Shown: positions 1 to 7,662 of the stretch, one piece after another | Layout of the letters: each line of letters starts with the position of its first letter | How positions within the stretch are numbered: position 1 is the first letter of the stretch | Assembly (NCBI RefSeq): GCF_005860795.2 | Contig: NZ_CP058350.1 | Span: 2,386,501 to 2,450,500, forward strand | Direction: 5' to 3' | DNA length: 64,000 nucleotides | Source: Peteryoungia desertarenae | GTDB taxonomy: Bacteria > Pseudomonadota > Alphaproteobacteria > Rhizobiales > Rhizobiaceae | Translations under genes and position numbers: made by a program | Notes under the pieces: generated by a model | What the model was told of the DNA's origin: nothing | What the model saw: the letters and a program-made list of their open reading frames with translations, nothing else | Databases searched by the model: none

Positions 1-299
1 AGCGCAATGCCTGACCATGTCAGGCGCTGCATGAACGGCATTGGAGCATTCGAATAAAGATTGGATTCGTGGTAGCGCCGCTTTTCCAAGATCGAGAAGA
101 TACCGGACGGTGTCGCATGGCCCGGCTTCCCAGTCGAGACTTTCGACGTCGCGATCACCTCATCCCCATCATAGACGGTCAGCGTCTGGTCCGCTTTCGA
201 GACGAAGATGTGGTAGGGGCCGGTTTCCTGCGCCAAGGCTAGGGAACCACAGGCTGTACTGGCAAGAAGGACGATGCTGAACGTCAAACGCTGGAACAT
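1..299 (-). CDS. L,D-transpeptidase (YkuD family), 3' end outside window
   Basis: This leftward gene starts at ATG 299 and runs off the left edge after 99 codons. Residues 1-24 form a signal peptide (short basic start, hydrophobic stretch, ALA-type cleavage site). After it comes the N-terminal part of a YkuD domain, with the typical 'sKadQtLtVYdgdevI' strand followed by 'vStGKpgHaTPsGiFsI'. Family members cross-link peptidoglycan or attach proteins to it in the periplasm, using a Cys in an S-H-G-C motif. That catalytic part lies beyond the window, so activity cannot be judged. Family assignment is from the visible N-terminal motif only. Confidence 0.85.
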   Translation of the reverse strand, partial: MFQRLTFSIVLLASTACGSLALAQETGPYHIFVSKADQTLTVYDGDEVIATSKVSTGKPGHATPSGIFSILEKRRYHESNLYSNAPMPFMQRLTWSGIA

Positions 300-406
300 G
301 GGACACCGACAAAACGCAGAACACTTTGACTGAGAATACCTGAGGATATTTAAGAAAGCTTTCCGCACCAGCCTGCGCCGTCAAGCAACAAACGAGTGAA
401 GATCAC

Positions 407-1708
407 TCAATCCGGTTTTTGCTGTCTGGCAAGTCGTGCCGGGAAAGTGTAGCCGGTCTCGACGCTCGTCTTTCCGAATTTTGCGCGGAGCTTGTCCATG
501 GCAGCTTCAGCGGCAGCCCGTCGCATCCCCTGCGAGTCGACGAGATCTGGAGGGTCCGCAGTTGCGGCATCCTGAAGGTCACTGACACCAATGCCGATCA
601 GGCGAAACCTTGTGCCATCCGTCTCCCGCTCCAGCAGGGAGAGGCCTGTCCGAAAGATGCGGTCGGCCAGTTGTGTCGGGTCATCGAGCCGCCGGTTCCG
701 CGTGCGCCCCTTGAAATCCGCCGTCTTGAGCTTGAGAACAACGGTCTGCCCTGCAATGCCCTGCCGCTTCAACCGTGCTGCCACCTTCTCCGACAGTGCC
801 CGGAGATGCGGAACAAGATCCTCATGACGTGAGATGTCGTCAAAAAACGTGGTCTCTGCCGAGATGCTCTTGGCGGCCTCGTTGAGGTGCACCTCTCGCT
901 CGTCCACGCCCCGCGCCAGCCTGTGGAGCCTTTGCCCAATGCTGCCATAGCGGCGCATCAGGTCGGCTTCTTCCATCGTCTGCAACTGGCCGATGGTGCG
1001 AATACCATCCTTCTCCAGGGTCTGCGCAAAGGCTTTGCCGACGCCCCAGATCGTCGTGACGGGACGAGGAGCCAGGAAAGCGACTGCCTCGGCCTCACCA
1101 ATAACCGAAAATCCTCGCGGCTTCTGGAGATCGGATGCGACCTTGGCCAGAAACTTGCAATAGGAGAGGCCGACCGAAACCGTGATCCCGATCTCTTTTT
1201 CAACACGCCGTGCAAACCGCGCCAGCACGCGTGCCGGTGGATCGTGGTGTAGGAGTTCGGTGCCCTTCAGTTCCAGAAACGCCTCATCGATGGAGATCGG
1301 CTGCACCAGGGGGGTTAGTTCTTCCATCATCGCACGAACCTCGCGTCCGACCCGTGAATACTTCTCCATATCCGGCTTGATCACCACGGCCTGGGGGCAG
1401 GCCTCCAAAGCCTTGAACATCGGCATGGCAGAACGGACCCCGTGAATGCGGGCGACATAACAGGCGGTCGAAACCACGCCCCGCTTGCCGCCCCCGATGA
1501 TGACGGGCTTGTCGATGAGTTCCGGATTGTCCCGCTTTTCGACGGAGGCATAGAAGGCGTCGCAATCGATATGTGCCAGCGTCAAACGATAGAGTTCATC
1601 GTGATAGACCAGCCGCGGACTGCCGCATCCACGACACCTCCTCAGCCCGACAGGCTGCTCCCGCAGACAGTCGCGACAAAAGGCGGAAGATGCGAGTTCC
1701 TGGGACAT
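407..1708 (-). CDS. dinB: DNA polymerase IV (Y-family), LexA-regulated
   Basis: Error-prone translesion DNA polymerase of 433 residues. The catalytic palm starts with '[12 protein letters not shown]' (first metal-binding Asp) and contains the 'SIDEAFLEL' motif with the Asp-Glu pair. Finger, thumb and little-finger regions follow, and the C-terminus is basic. Ahead of the polymerase core is an extra segment of about 45 residues with two CxxC pairs (C11/C14 and C25/C28), probably a zinc ribbon. I chose ATG 1708 rather than upstream in-frame codons because a LexA box ends 7 bases before it, so translation from further upstream is unlikely. The gene stands alone; its 3' neighbour is the L,D-transpeptidase on the same strand. 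Confidence 0.95.
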   Translation of the reverse strand: MSQELASSAFCRDCLREQPVGLRRCRGCGSPRLVYHDELYRLTLAHIDCDAFYASVEKRDNPELIDKPVIIGGGKRGVVSTACYVARIHGVRSAMPMFKALEACPQAVVIKPDMEKYSRVGREVRAMMEELTPLVQPISIDEAFLELKGTELLHHDPPARVLARFARRVEKEIGITVSVGLSYCKFLAKVASDLQKPRGFSVIGEAEAVAFLAPRPVTTIWGVGKAFAQTLEKDGIRTIGQLQTMEEADLMRRYGSIGQRLHRLARGVDEREVHLNEAAKSISAETTFFDDISRHEDLVPHLRALSEKVAARLKRQGIAGQTVVLKLKTADFKGRTRNRRLDDPTQLADRIFRTGLSLLERETDGTRFRLIGIGVSDLQDAATADPPDLVDSQGMRRAAAEAAMDKLRAKFGKTSVETGYTFPARLARQQKPD

Positions 1709-1715
1709 GGCAGCA

Positions 1716-1730
1716 GAACAAAGGTTGAAC
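1716..1730 (-). promoter_or_regulatory. LexA box upstream of dinB
   Basis: GAAC, seven bases (AAAGGTT), GAAC; on the dinB strand this reads GTTC-N7-GTTC. This direct repeat is the known LexA operator of alphaproteobacteria. It lies immediately upstream of the dinB start codon, so repression and SOS induction of dinB are expected. The placement implies a very short leader. Confidence 0.85.
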
Positions 1731-1778
1731 ATCTCGACCTTAGTCCTGAGCGGCTCCAAGAGCAAGGGGGAGTAAGAC

Positions 1779-2432
1779 CTACGCCTTCTGTCCCTCTTGC
1801 TGACGGAGGTGCTCGACTATCAAGGCTTGAGCATGTTTCCAGGAGCCCGCTCGTTTGACATGAGGCAGGTGGGGCGGCGCGTGACGGTGGATCTCGACAT
1901 CCGGCGGAAGATAGATCAACAGGCTCTCTGGCAAATGGTCTCCGACAGAGTGAAGATTGTGGACCATGTCATCGATGAAGACGACAGGCAGGGGCCGGTT
2001 TGCATGCAGCTTGGCGACTATCGGACCTTTGGCATCTTCTGTCGAGATCAGCGGATAATGGAGTTGGTGCGCATCGAGGAGCTGTCGTCGCAGCTCGGCG
2101 TGCGCCGGCGGCATGGCAGTCAAAAACACCAGATCCATTGCTTTTGACAGCTCGGCAAGAGCCTTCGTGGCATCAGAAAAAGGTGTCTGCCATTGATGCT
2201 GTTCTGCAAAGAAGCGCTCAAGCAGCTGACTGACGAGAGCCCCTTCGAGTGGTGTTTCGTCATCTGCTGAGACAACATTGCCATGCAGTCGATAGGAGCG
2301 CTGCAAGAGGCGATGGCCAAGGCTTTCGAGGAAATCGGACAGGGGCGTGGTGAACTGTAGTACAACGTCATCGACGTCGCAAACCAGCAAGGGTCTATCG
2401 CGAAGCGTCACCTGATCTACGGACAAGGTCAT
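1779..2432 (-). CDS. HAD-like hydrolase
   Basis: A 217-residue cytoplasmic protein. Near the N-terminus is '[13 protein letters not shown]', the HAD motif I with the paired aspartates that form the phospho-enzyme and bind Mg2+. 'VFLTAMPP' fits motif II (hydroxy residue after a hydrophobic strand) and '[10 protein letters not shown]' fits motif IV (acidic DD). Substrate unknown. I chose ATG 2432 because it sits one base past the stop of the upstream DUF3572 gene, suggesting translational coupling. Longer in-frame starts would run back into DUF3572. Rhizobial genomes carry this gene beside DUF3572 and divK/pleD. Confidence 0.75.
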   Translation of the reverse strand: MTLSVDQVTLRDRPLLVCDVDDVVLQFTTPLSDFLESLGHRLLQRSYRLHGNVVSADDETPLEGALVSQLLERFFAEQHQWQTPFSDATKALAELSKAMDLVFLTAMPPAHAELRRQLLDAHQLHYPLISTEDAKGPIVAKLHANRPLPVVFIDDMVHNLHSVGDHLPESLLIYLPPDVEIHRHAPPHLPHVKRAGSWKHAQALIVEHLRQQEGQKA

Positions 2433-2433
2433 G

Positions 2434-2727
2434 TCAGATTTCACCCGATCCAAGTCCCGGACGCGCGTAATGCTGCGCGGCCGCGACGACTGTCTCCGGT
2501 CTGGAATTGGTTGCTTCACAAAATGCCAGGAGGGTCGGTTCATGTCCCATCAGGAAATCCAGCATCCCCGCAAGGAACGCGGGATCATTGACTGCAGAGC
2601 GCAACTGGTCTGGCCGCACCCCCGAAAGAGCAAGAAACCGTGAAAGCATCTCCGGTTCGCCCGCCAGCCAGGTCAGAACTGCGATTGCCGTCGACTCTGC
2701 ATCGGCGAGTACATCATTGTTTTTCAT
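2434..2727 (-). CDS. DUF3572 family protein
   Basis: A 97-residue helical protein matching what I know of DUF3572, a family found next to divK in Rhizobiales; its function is not known. No signal peptide or membrane segment is seen. I chose ATG 2727 ('MKNNDVLADAE') because homologues begin near this point and the longer form would only add 15 weakly conserved residues. It is divergent from divK (about 135 bp between starts) and is followed after one base by the HAD-like gene, so the two form a small leftward operon. Confidence 0.75.
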   Translation of the reverse strand: MKNNDVLADAESTAIAVLTWLAGEPEMLSRFLALSGVRPDQLRSAVNDPAFLAGMLDFLMGHEPTLLAFCEATNSRPETVVAAAQHYARPGLGSGEI

Positions 2728-2863
2728 CAGGCCTTTTCCTTCAGGAACGCGAATTACCTTTTTCTCAACCAAATAGCATTAGCGTGGACGCCGACGGAAG
2801 ATGCAACCTGTGGCCGGACGATGTGTTGGACGGGGTCAGGCCGCGGGATAGAGGACAGGGTGA

Positions 2864-3235
2864 ATGCCGAAGAAGGTAATGATTGTCGAAGACAACGAGC
2901 TGAACATGAAGCTCTTCCGCGATCTTATCGAGGCCTCGGGCTATCAGACGGTCCAGACCCGCAATGGTATGGAGGCGATGGATCTCGCCCGCAAACATCA
3001 GCCAGACCTGATCCTCATGGACATCCAGTTACCGGAAGTATCCGGCCTTGAGGTCACGCGTTGGCTCAAAGAAGATCCCGATCTGCATGTCATTCCGGTG
3101 ATCGCTGTCACGGCCTTTGCCATGAAGGGTGATGAAGAGCGCATCCGTCAGGGCGGATGTGAAGCCTATGTGTCAAAGCCGATTTCGGTTCCGAAGTTTA
3201 TCGAAACCATCAAGACCTATCTTGGGGATGCCTAG
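2864..3235 (+). CDS. divK: Cell-cycle response regulator DivK
   Basis: Single-domain receiver of 123 residues. The acidic pocket is 'IVEDNELN' (E9/D10), the phospho-acceptor is D53 in '[11 protein letters not shown]', and the conserved Lys is in 'YVSKPIS'. DivK controls the polar kinases DivJ/PleC/DivL and so the CckA-CtrA pathway in alphaproteobacteria. There is no output domain, as expected. pleD follows 13 bases after the stop, so the two are almost certainly cotranscribed, as in Caulobacter and rhizobia. Confidence 0.96.
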   Translation: MPKKVMIVEDNELNMKLFRDLIEASGYQTVQTRNGMEAMDLARKHQPDLILMDIQLPEVSGLEVTRWLKEDPDLHVIPVIAVTAFAMKGDEERIRQGGCEAYVSKPISVPKFIETIKTYLGDA

Positions 3236-3248
3236 GGGCTGAATAAAC

Positions 3249-4622
3249 ATGACCGCACGCATCCTGGTAGTCGACGATATCCCGGCCAATGTGAAGCTCC
3301 TTGAAGCACGCCTGCTTGCTGAATACTTCGATGTGCTTACGGCAGACAATGGCCGTGACGCGCTCGACATCTGTGATCGCACACAGGTGGATGTGGTGCT
3401 GCTTGATATCATGATGCCCGAGATGGACGGGTTTGAAGTCTGCGAAAGACTGAAGTCGAATCCCAGGACGGCTCATATCCCGGTCGTTATGGTAACGGCA
3501 CTTGATCAGCCCTCGGATCGTGTTCGCGGCTTGAAGGTCGGTGCTGACGACTTCCTGACCAAACCTGTCAACGATCTTCAGCTGATCTCGCGGGTGAAGA
3601 GCCTTGTCCGACTGAAGACGCTCAGCGATGAACTGCGCATCCGCCACGACGGTGCCCGGCAAATCGGCCTGGATGAAGGGCTGCGCCTGCATGACGGTCG
3701 TCTGGATGAACAGGCTCAAATCCTGCTCGTGGACAGCCGCGGAGCCTCCCAGGAGCGCATTATCAAGTCGCTGAAGCCGATTGCTTCCGTCATCGCGATG
3801 TCCGATCCGCAAGCCTCCGTCTTCGAGGCCGCGGAACATGCCTATGACCTCGTCATCGTCAACAGTAACCTCGAAGACTATGATCCGCTGCGGCTGTGCT
3901 CGCAACTGCGGTCGCTGGAAAGGACACGCTTCATCCCGATTCTGCTGATCACCGAGCATGGCGACGAGCAGATGATCATCCGGGCCCTGGATCTCGGCGT
4001 GAATGACTATATCGTCCGTCCGCTCGATCCCAATGAACTGGTTGCCCGAACGCTCACCCAGGTTCGTCGCAAGCGCTACAATGACCGCTTGCGTAACAGC
4101 GTGCGGCAGACCATCGAGCTTGCAGTGACCGACGGCCTGACAGGGCTTCACAACCGTCGTTATCTCGACACGCATCTCAGAACGCTGTTTGCCCGCGCCA
4201 TGGCACGCGGTCGCCCCTTGACCATCTGCATGACCGATATCGACCGCTTCAAGCAGGTCAACGATATGCACGGGCATGATGCAGGGGACGACGTCCTGAA
4301 AGAATTTGCCTCCCGGATACGTAGTACCGTGCGGGGTGCCGATCTTGCGTGCCGCTTCGGCGGAGAGGAGTTCATCGTTGTCATGCCCGATACTCCCGCT
4401 GATGTGGCCAAGACCGTTGCTGAGCGTTTGCGCGCAATGATCGAAATGCGGCCTTTCCAGTTGCGAAGCGGGGAGACACCGTTGATGCTGACTGCATCCA
4501 TGGGGCTCGCCACCCTTGGACCCGGGATAGTGACCCCTGAACAATTGTTGAAGCAGGCAGACAATGCGCTGTATGAGGCCAAGAACTCGGGACGCAACCG
4601 TGTGGTCGCTGCCGCTGCCTGA
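3249..4622 (+). CDS. pleD: PleD diguanylate cyclase response regulator
   Basis: 457 residues with domain order REC (1-120, phospho-acceptor D53), a degenerate REC adaptor (about 155-275) and a GGDEF domain (about 290-455). The active-site loop is GGEEF at 371-375. An RxxD inhibitory site (RGAD, 362-365) lies five residues ahead of it, so product inhibition by c-di-GMP is expected. PleD makes c-di-GMP at the cell pole during the swarmer-to-stalked-type transition, activated by phosphorylation through PleC/DivJ. It directly follows divK in the same operon. All catalytic features are intact. Confidence 0.97.
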   Translation: MTARILVVDDIPANVKLLEARLLAEYFDVLTADNGRDALDICDRTQVDVVLLDIMMPEMDGFEVCERLKSNPRTAHIPVVMVTALDQPSDRVRGLKVGADDFLTKPVNDLQLISRVKSLVRLKTLSDELRIRHDGARQIGLDEGLRLHDGRLDEQAQILLVDSRGASQERIIKSLKPIASVIAMSDPQASVFEAAEHAYDLVIVNSNLEDYDPLRLCSQLRSLERTRFIPILLITEHGDEQMIIRALDLGVNDYIVRPLDPNELVARTLTQVRRKRYNDRLRNSVRQTIELAVTDGLTGLHNRRYLDTHLRTLFARAMARGRPLTICMTDIDRFKQVNDMHGHDAGDDVLKEFASRIRSTVRGADLACRFGGEEFIVVMPDTPADVAKTVAERLRAMIEMRPFQLRSGETPLMLTASMGLATLGPGIVTPEQLLKQADNALYEAKNSGRNRVVAAAA

Positions 4623-5136
4623 ATATTGCCGCAATTGAACGCGGATCATTCCGTCAAGACTGAAGTGAATTGTGCTTACTGCGCCTATTTCGTCCTTCGT
4701 TGGCCAGTTTGTGAAGCATCATACACAGAATTTTCGTTGCCCCTTAAGAAAGCATTACACGCAATCGTTGCCAAAGAATTGTGCATGAAAGCACAGAAAA
4801 TCAATCTGCAGAGTGAATATTGATCCTTTGGTTGATTGTCTATCACAGCGAATTCAAATCAATCCTTGCTTGCTTCAGGGCAGTTATTTTCGGTGTGGCG
4901 TTTTAAGTGCAAACGAGTTTTATCGTATAATTTGCAATGTTGGTATTGCTAACGGTTTTGGACTTTGAGTTGATCAAAATAAGGTCAAGTTCAAGGGCCG
5001 CTGTACTCAGTAAGCGAGAGGCTGGCGCAAGGAAGCTTTCGCTACTTACATGCCTAATTTAACCATATATCGAGAGCAAACTGTCGCGCGGTTAATAAAG
5101 AGTTGATTTTCGCGGCTGATTGATAGATTTTGCTGC
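4623..5136. other. AT-rich intergenic stretch after pleD, no gene seen
   Basis: About 510 bases, clearly more AT-rich than the flanking genes. The only open frame on the plus strand (about 65 codons after pleD, with a TTG start) has no recognisable motif and non-coding codon use, so I do not call it. No strong terminator follows pleD. The right part (about 5100-5135) has promoter-like hexamers (TTGATT at 5103-5108 and TAGATT near 5124) that could drive the candidate RNA downstream. Confidence 0.4.
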
Positions 5137-5162
5137 TCATGGAACAAAAACCCGAACGGGTT

Positions 5163-5325
5163 TGAGATACCCCATGATGCTCAGGTCCGCCGCATCTCCT
5201 GGGTCGTGGGGTCGGTCGGTTGGCTCGCAATATCCAAAACGGTTCCTCGTGCCGTCTTTGCGTGCTGGCCGACCCCCTGTTTAAAAAAAAAGCACCGGTG
5301 CTCGCCGAGGCCGGTGCTTTTTGAT
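5163..5325 (+). ncRNA. Candidate structured small RNA between pleD and rpmG
   Basis: A non-coding stretch with several strong pairings. Bases 5208-5217 (GGGGTCGGTC) pair with 5267-5276 (GGCCGACCCC), giving a 10-bp stem with one G-U. An upstream arm, ACCCCA 5169-5174 with TGGGGT 5207-5212 plus CAGG/CCTG inside it, would compete for the same G-run. A terminator hairpin with a T-run follows at 5291-5322. The plus-strand end has no coding gene downstream (rpmG is on the other strand), which favours a free sRNA. I cannot match it to a named RNA family, and the 5' end is a guess. Confidence 0.4.
5285..5323. terminator. Bidirectional Rho-independent terminator
   Basis: AGCACCGG (5291-5298) pairs perfectly with CCGGTGCT (5311-5318) around a 12-base loop. 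An A-run lies on the left and a T-run on the right, so it works on either strand. On the plus strand it would end the candidate sRNA. Confidence 0.8.
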
Positions 5326-5369
5326 TCTGTTCATCGAAATGGCGATTTATTGAGCATGTGTCGCCACAT

Positions 5370-5399
5370 AAAAAAAACGCGCCACTTCCGTGACGCGTT
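5370..5399 (-). terminator. Terminator of rpmG
   Basis: On the minus strand a 10-bp stem (AACGCGTCAC / GTGGCGCGTT, one G-U pair) closes a GGAA tetraloop and is followed by a run of T residues. It begins about 25 bases after the rpmG stop codon. Confidence 0.85.
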
Positions 5400-5424
5400 C
5401 ATTCACGAAGCTCAATATCAAGGA

Positions 5425-5592
5425 TTACTTGATCTTGGTTTCCTTGAACTCGACATGCTTGCGCACGATCGGATCATACTTGGTCTTTGTCATCTTGTCG
5501 GTCATCGTACGGCTGTTCTTCGTCGTCACGTAGAAGAAACCCGTGTCGGCCGTCGACAGAAGCTTGATCTTGATTGTTGTAGCCTTGGCCAT
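5425..5592 (-). CDS. rpmG: 50S ribosomal protein L33
   Basis: 55 residues beginning [11 protein letters not shown], with the usual L33 pattern of a TTKNSR turn and a C-terminal '[17 protein letters not shown]'. This is the cysteine-free type, lacking the CxxC zinc pairs found in other L33 proteins, so it does not need zinc. It is part of the large ribosomal subunit near the E site. I chose ATG 5592 because homologues start there; an in-frame extension upstream has no family support. A strong terminator follows. Confidence 0.97.
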   Translation of the reverse strand: MAKATTIKIKLLSTADTGFFYVTTKNSRTMTDKMTKTKYDPIVRKHVEFKETKIK

Positions 5593-5682
5593 GGTCGTCC
5601 TGCCTCTAATAAACGAAGCCGTGGACGACCTGTTGAAGCCCACGGCAAATCTGGCGCGAAACTACAAATCGCGCTCGAAAAG

Positions 5683-6864
5683 TCAAGTCCGTTTCGGCTT
5701 AAAAAACAGCCGGCCAATGGAAAGCACCACATAGAGGGCGAAGAAGGCTGCAATTGCCCAGGCAAAGCCGTGGTTTCCAGAAATATCCATCGCTGCGCCT
5801 ATGGCTTGCGGGCCGGCCACCGTTCCAACCGCATAGCAGAAGACAAAGGCGGCATTCGCAGCGGCGAGATCGGCGCCTGTGAGTCGCGAACCGAGGTGAC
5901 TTAGTCCGATCGTGTAGAGGCCGGCAACGCATCCGCCCCAAAACAGCAGGACGGTCGCCATCAGCGCCCAGCTCTCGGTCAGCCAGGGCAGGGTGAGCGA
6001 GCCGCAAAGGCCGATGATGGCAAGCAGGGACAGAAGCGGTCGGCGGTCCCGGAGTTTGTCAGAGAGCAGACCGAGCGGGATCTGGAAGACCATGTTGCCA
6101 ACGCCCATGACCGTCAGCAGCAGAGCTGCCTGCGCTTCCGTGAAACCCACCCGCGTTGCATAGATGGGGAACAGCGAAAGGCCGCCGGCCTCGACCGCGC
6201 CAAAGACGAAGACCGCAGCGGTTGCTGTCGGAACAAGGAAAATGTAGCGGAAGAAGTGCATTCCAGGTTTCTCATCGAGCACCGGGCTTTCCCGCCGCGC
6301 GATGAAGATTGGAATGGCAGCGAGCAGGATCGCGGCTGCCCCGACGGCGAACGGCATCAGCCCCTCGCTGCCCAAGACCGAGAAGAGCAGGGGACCCATG
6401 GCGAATCCCACGGCCAGCACGGTGGCGTAGATCCCCAGCACGAGACCTCGGCGGGCCGGCGGTGCCGTCGCATTGATCCAGAACTCAGACAGGATGAACA
6501 GGGTTGTTGTTGCGCCGTGAAAGACAAGGCGCAGCGGAAACCACATCCAGAACTGTTCTGCATAGTAGAAGCCGACAGCGCTCACAGCGGACAAGACCAC
6601 GGCCCACAGCATGGTACGGGCGACGCCGAAACGGTGGGCGAGCTTGGTCGTAAGCGGTGCGGCGAGCATGGCCGCGACACCGGCCATGGCGGAGTTCAAT
6701 CCGATCATGGTTGAGGAGATGCCGCGCTTTTCGAGGATAATGCTGAGCAGTGGCAAACCGAGGCCAATCGCAATTCCGACCGCCGAGATGGCGGAGATGG
6801 CTGCAATCAATGAAGGCCATTGAATGGTCTCGGGATGACCATGGTAGCGAACCGGCTGTTCCAT
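5683..6864 (-). CDS. MFS transporter
   Basis: 393-residue membrane protein with about 12 hydrophobic segments and the MFS loop signature 'LAHRFGVARTMLW' after the second segment, plus a matching 'LSDKLRDRRPLLSL' loop in the second half. It resembles the YcaD-type or sugar-efflux-like MFS proteins that sit beside rpmG in rhizobia; the substrate cannot be read from sequence. I chose ATG 6864 (MEQPVRYHG) as the closest start before the first transmembrane helix. It lies upstream of rpmG on the same strand with a 90-bp gap. Confidence 0.85.
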   Translation of the reverse strand: MEQPVRYHGHPETIQWPSLIAAISAISAVGIAIGLGLPLLSIILEKRGISSTMIGLNSAMAGVAAMLAAPLTTKLAHRFGVARTMLWAVVLSAVSAVGFYYAEQFWMWFPLRLVFHGATTTLFILSEFWINATAPPARRGLVLGIYATVLAVGFAMGPLLFSVLGSEGLMPFAVGAAAILLAAIPIFIARRESPVLDEKPGMHFFRYIFLVPTATAAVFVFGAVEAGGLSLFPIYATRVGFTEAQAALLLTVMGVGNMVFQIPLGLLSDKLRDRRPLLSLLAIIGLCGSLTLPWLTESWALMATVLLFWGGCVAGLYTIGLSHLGSRLTGADLAAANAAFVFCYAVGTVAGPQAIGAAMDISGNHGFAWAIAAFFALYVVLSIGRLFFKPKRT

Positions 6865-7188
6865 CAGTGCGGGCCTCTGCCGCCATAGCTGACAATGCAG
6901 ATGCCAATCGGAAGCGGCAAGGCGCAATCGCGGCTCTGTGCTACGCGCAGTAGAGTTTGCATGAGATTGTGTCTAACTCCGGTCACGTCCTGCAGACTAC
7001 GCCTTTTCAGACTGTAAAGAGGGCCTCCTGTCAAGCAGCGAGACCACCAAGGTTGACGCAGCTTATGGAGAGCCCATGTCAGAAATGTATATGCTGCGGG
7101 AAAAACGGTTGATGAGGGGTGTCGCGCTGATGAAAGTCAGCCGAATGCTGTCAACCAGCGCTCTGGCTGAAGCATTCTGGTTTCCTTG
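6865..7188. other. Intergenic region, nothing recognised
   Basis: About 320 bases between the MFS gene start and the DUF983 stop. I find no convincing coding frame on either strand, no RNA gene and no strong terminator. It must contain the promoter of the MFS gene. Confidence 0.4.
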
Positions 7189-7641
7189 TCAGAGATCACT
7201 ATGGGCATGCTGTTCCTCAACGTCATCGGCATGGCCGCCGAATCCGTGCATTTTCAAGGCCCATTGCAGACCGACAACCGCCCCCTTGATGGGCTGCAGG
7301 GTCAACAGCGACGTGATGATCCCGATGGGCGCCCAGATCGCCAGGTGGATCCATTCCGAGACAGGGAAAACAAGGTCGGTCATCATGTAGCCGCCAACAA
7401 GAACATGGCCCAGGATCATGATGACGATATAGGGCGGTAGATCATCGGCCCGATGGTGATGCATCGCTTCACCGCAGGAGGCACAATTGTCCACCGTCTT
7501 GAGATAGGACTGGAACAGGCGGCCTGAGCCACAAGCCGGACAGCTATTGAGTAAGCCGCGTTTCATAGAGCGTCCAACCGGACGTTCGGTTTCCATATGG
7601 CCGCCATAGCGCGTGATTTGCTGTCTTGGGCTTCCCGTCAT
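7189..7641 (-). CDS. DUF983 family membrane protein
   Basis: 150 residues. An N-terminal zinc-ribbon-like part has two CxxC-type pairs ('CPACGSG' and 'CASCGE'), followed by two transmembrane helices ('YIVIMILGHVLVGGY' and 'LAIWAPIGIITSLLTLQ'). This matches DUF983, a family of unknown function common in alphaproteobacteria. A second possible start lies at 7596; I keep 7641 because a purine-rich GGAG precedes it. It follows rnr by 21 bases on the same strand and probably belongs to the topA-rnr transcription unit. Confidence 0.85.
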   Translation of the reverse strand: MTGSPRQQITRYGGHMETERPVGRSMKRGLLNSCPACGSGRLFQSYLKTVDNCASCGEAMHHHRADDLPPYIVIMILGHVLVGGYMMTDLVFPVSEWIHLAIWAPIGIITSLLTLQPIKGAVVGLQWALKMHGFGGHADDVEEQHAHSDL

Positions 7642-7662
7642 GATCTGCTCTTCTCCGACTTC

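Noticed and set aside
3210..4649. Long open frame (479 codons) on the minus strand opposite pleD
   Set aside because: It is the mirror of a gene with perfect domain structure; composition (His/Gln/Asp-rich, no motif) is typical of antisense frames in GC-rich DNA.
4626..4823. 65-codon frame right after pleD
   Set aside because: AT-rich, unusual composition, TTG start without binding site, no motif.
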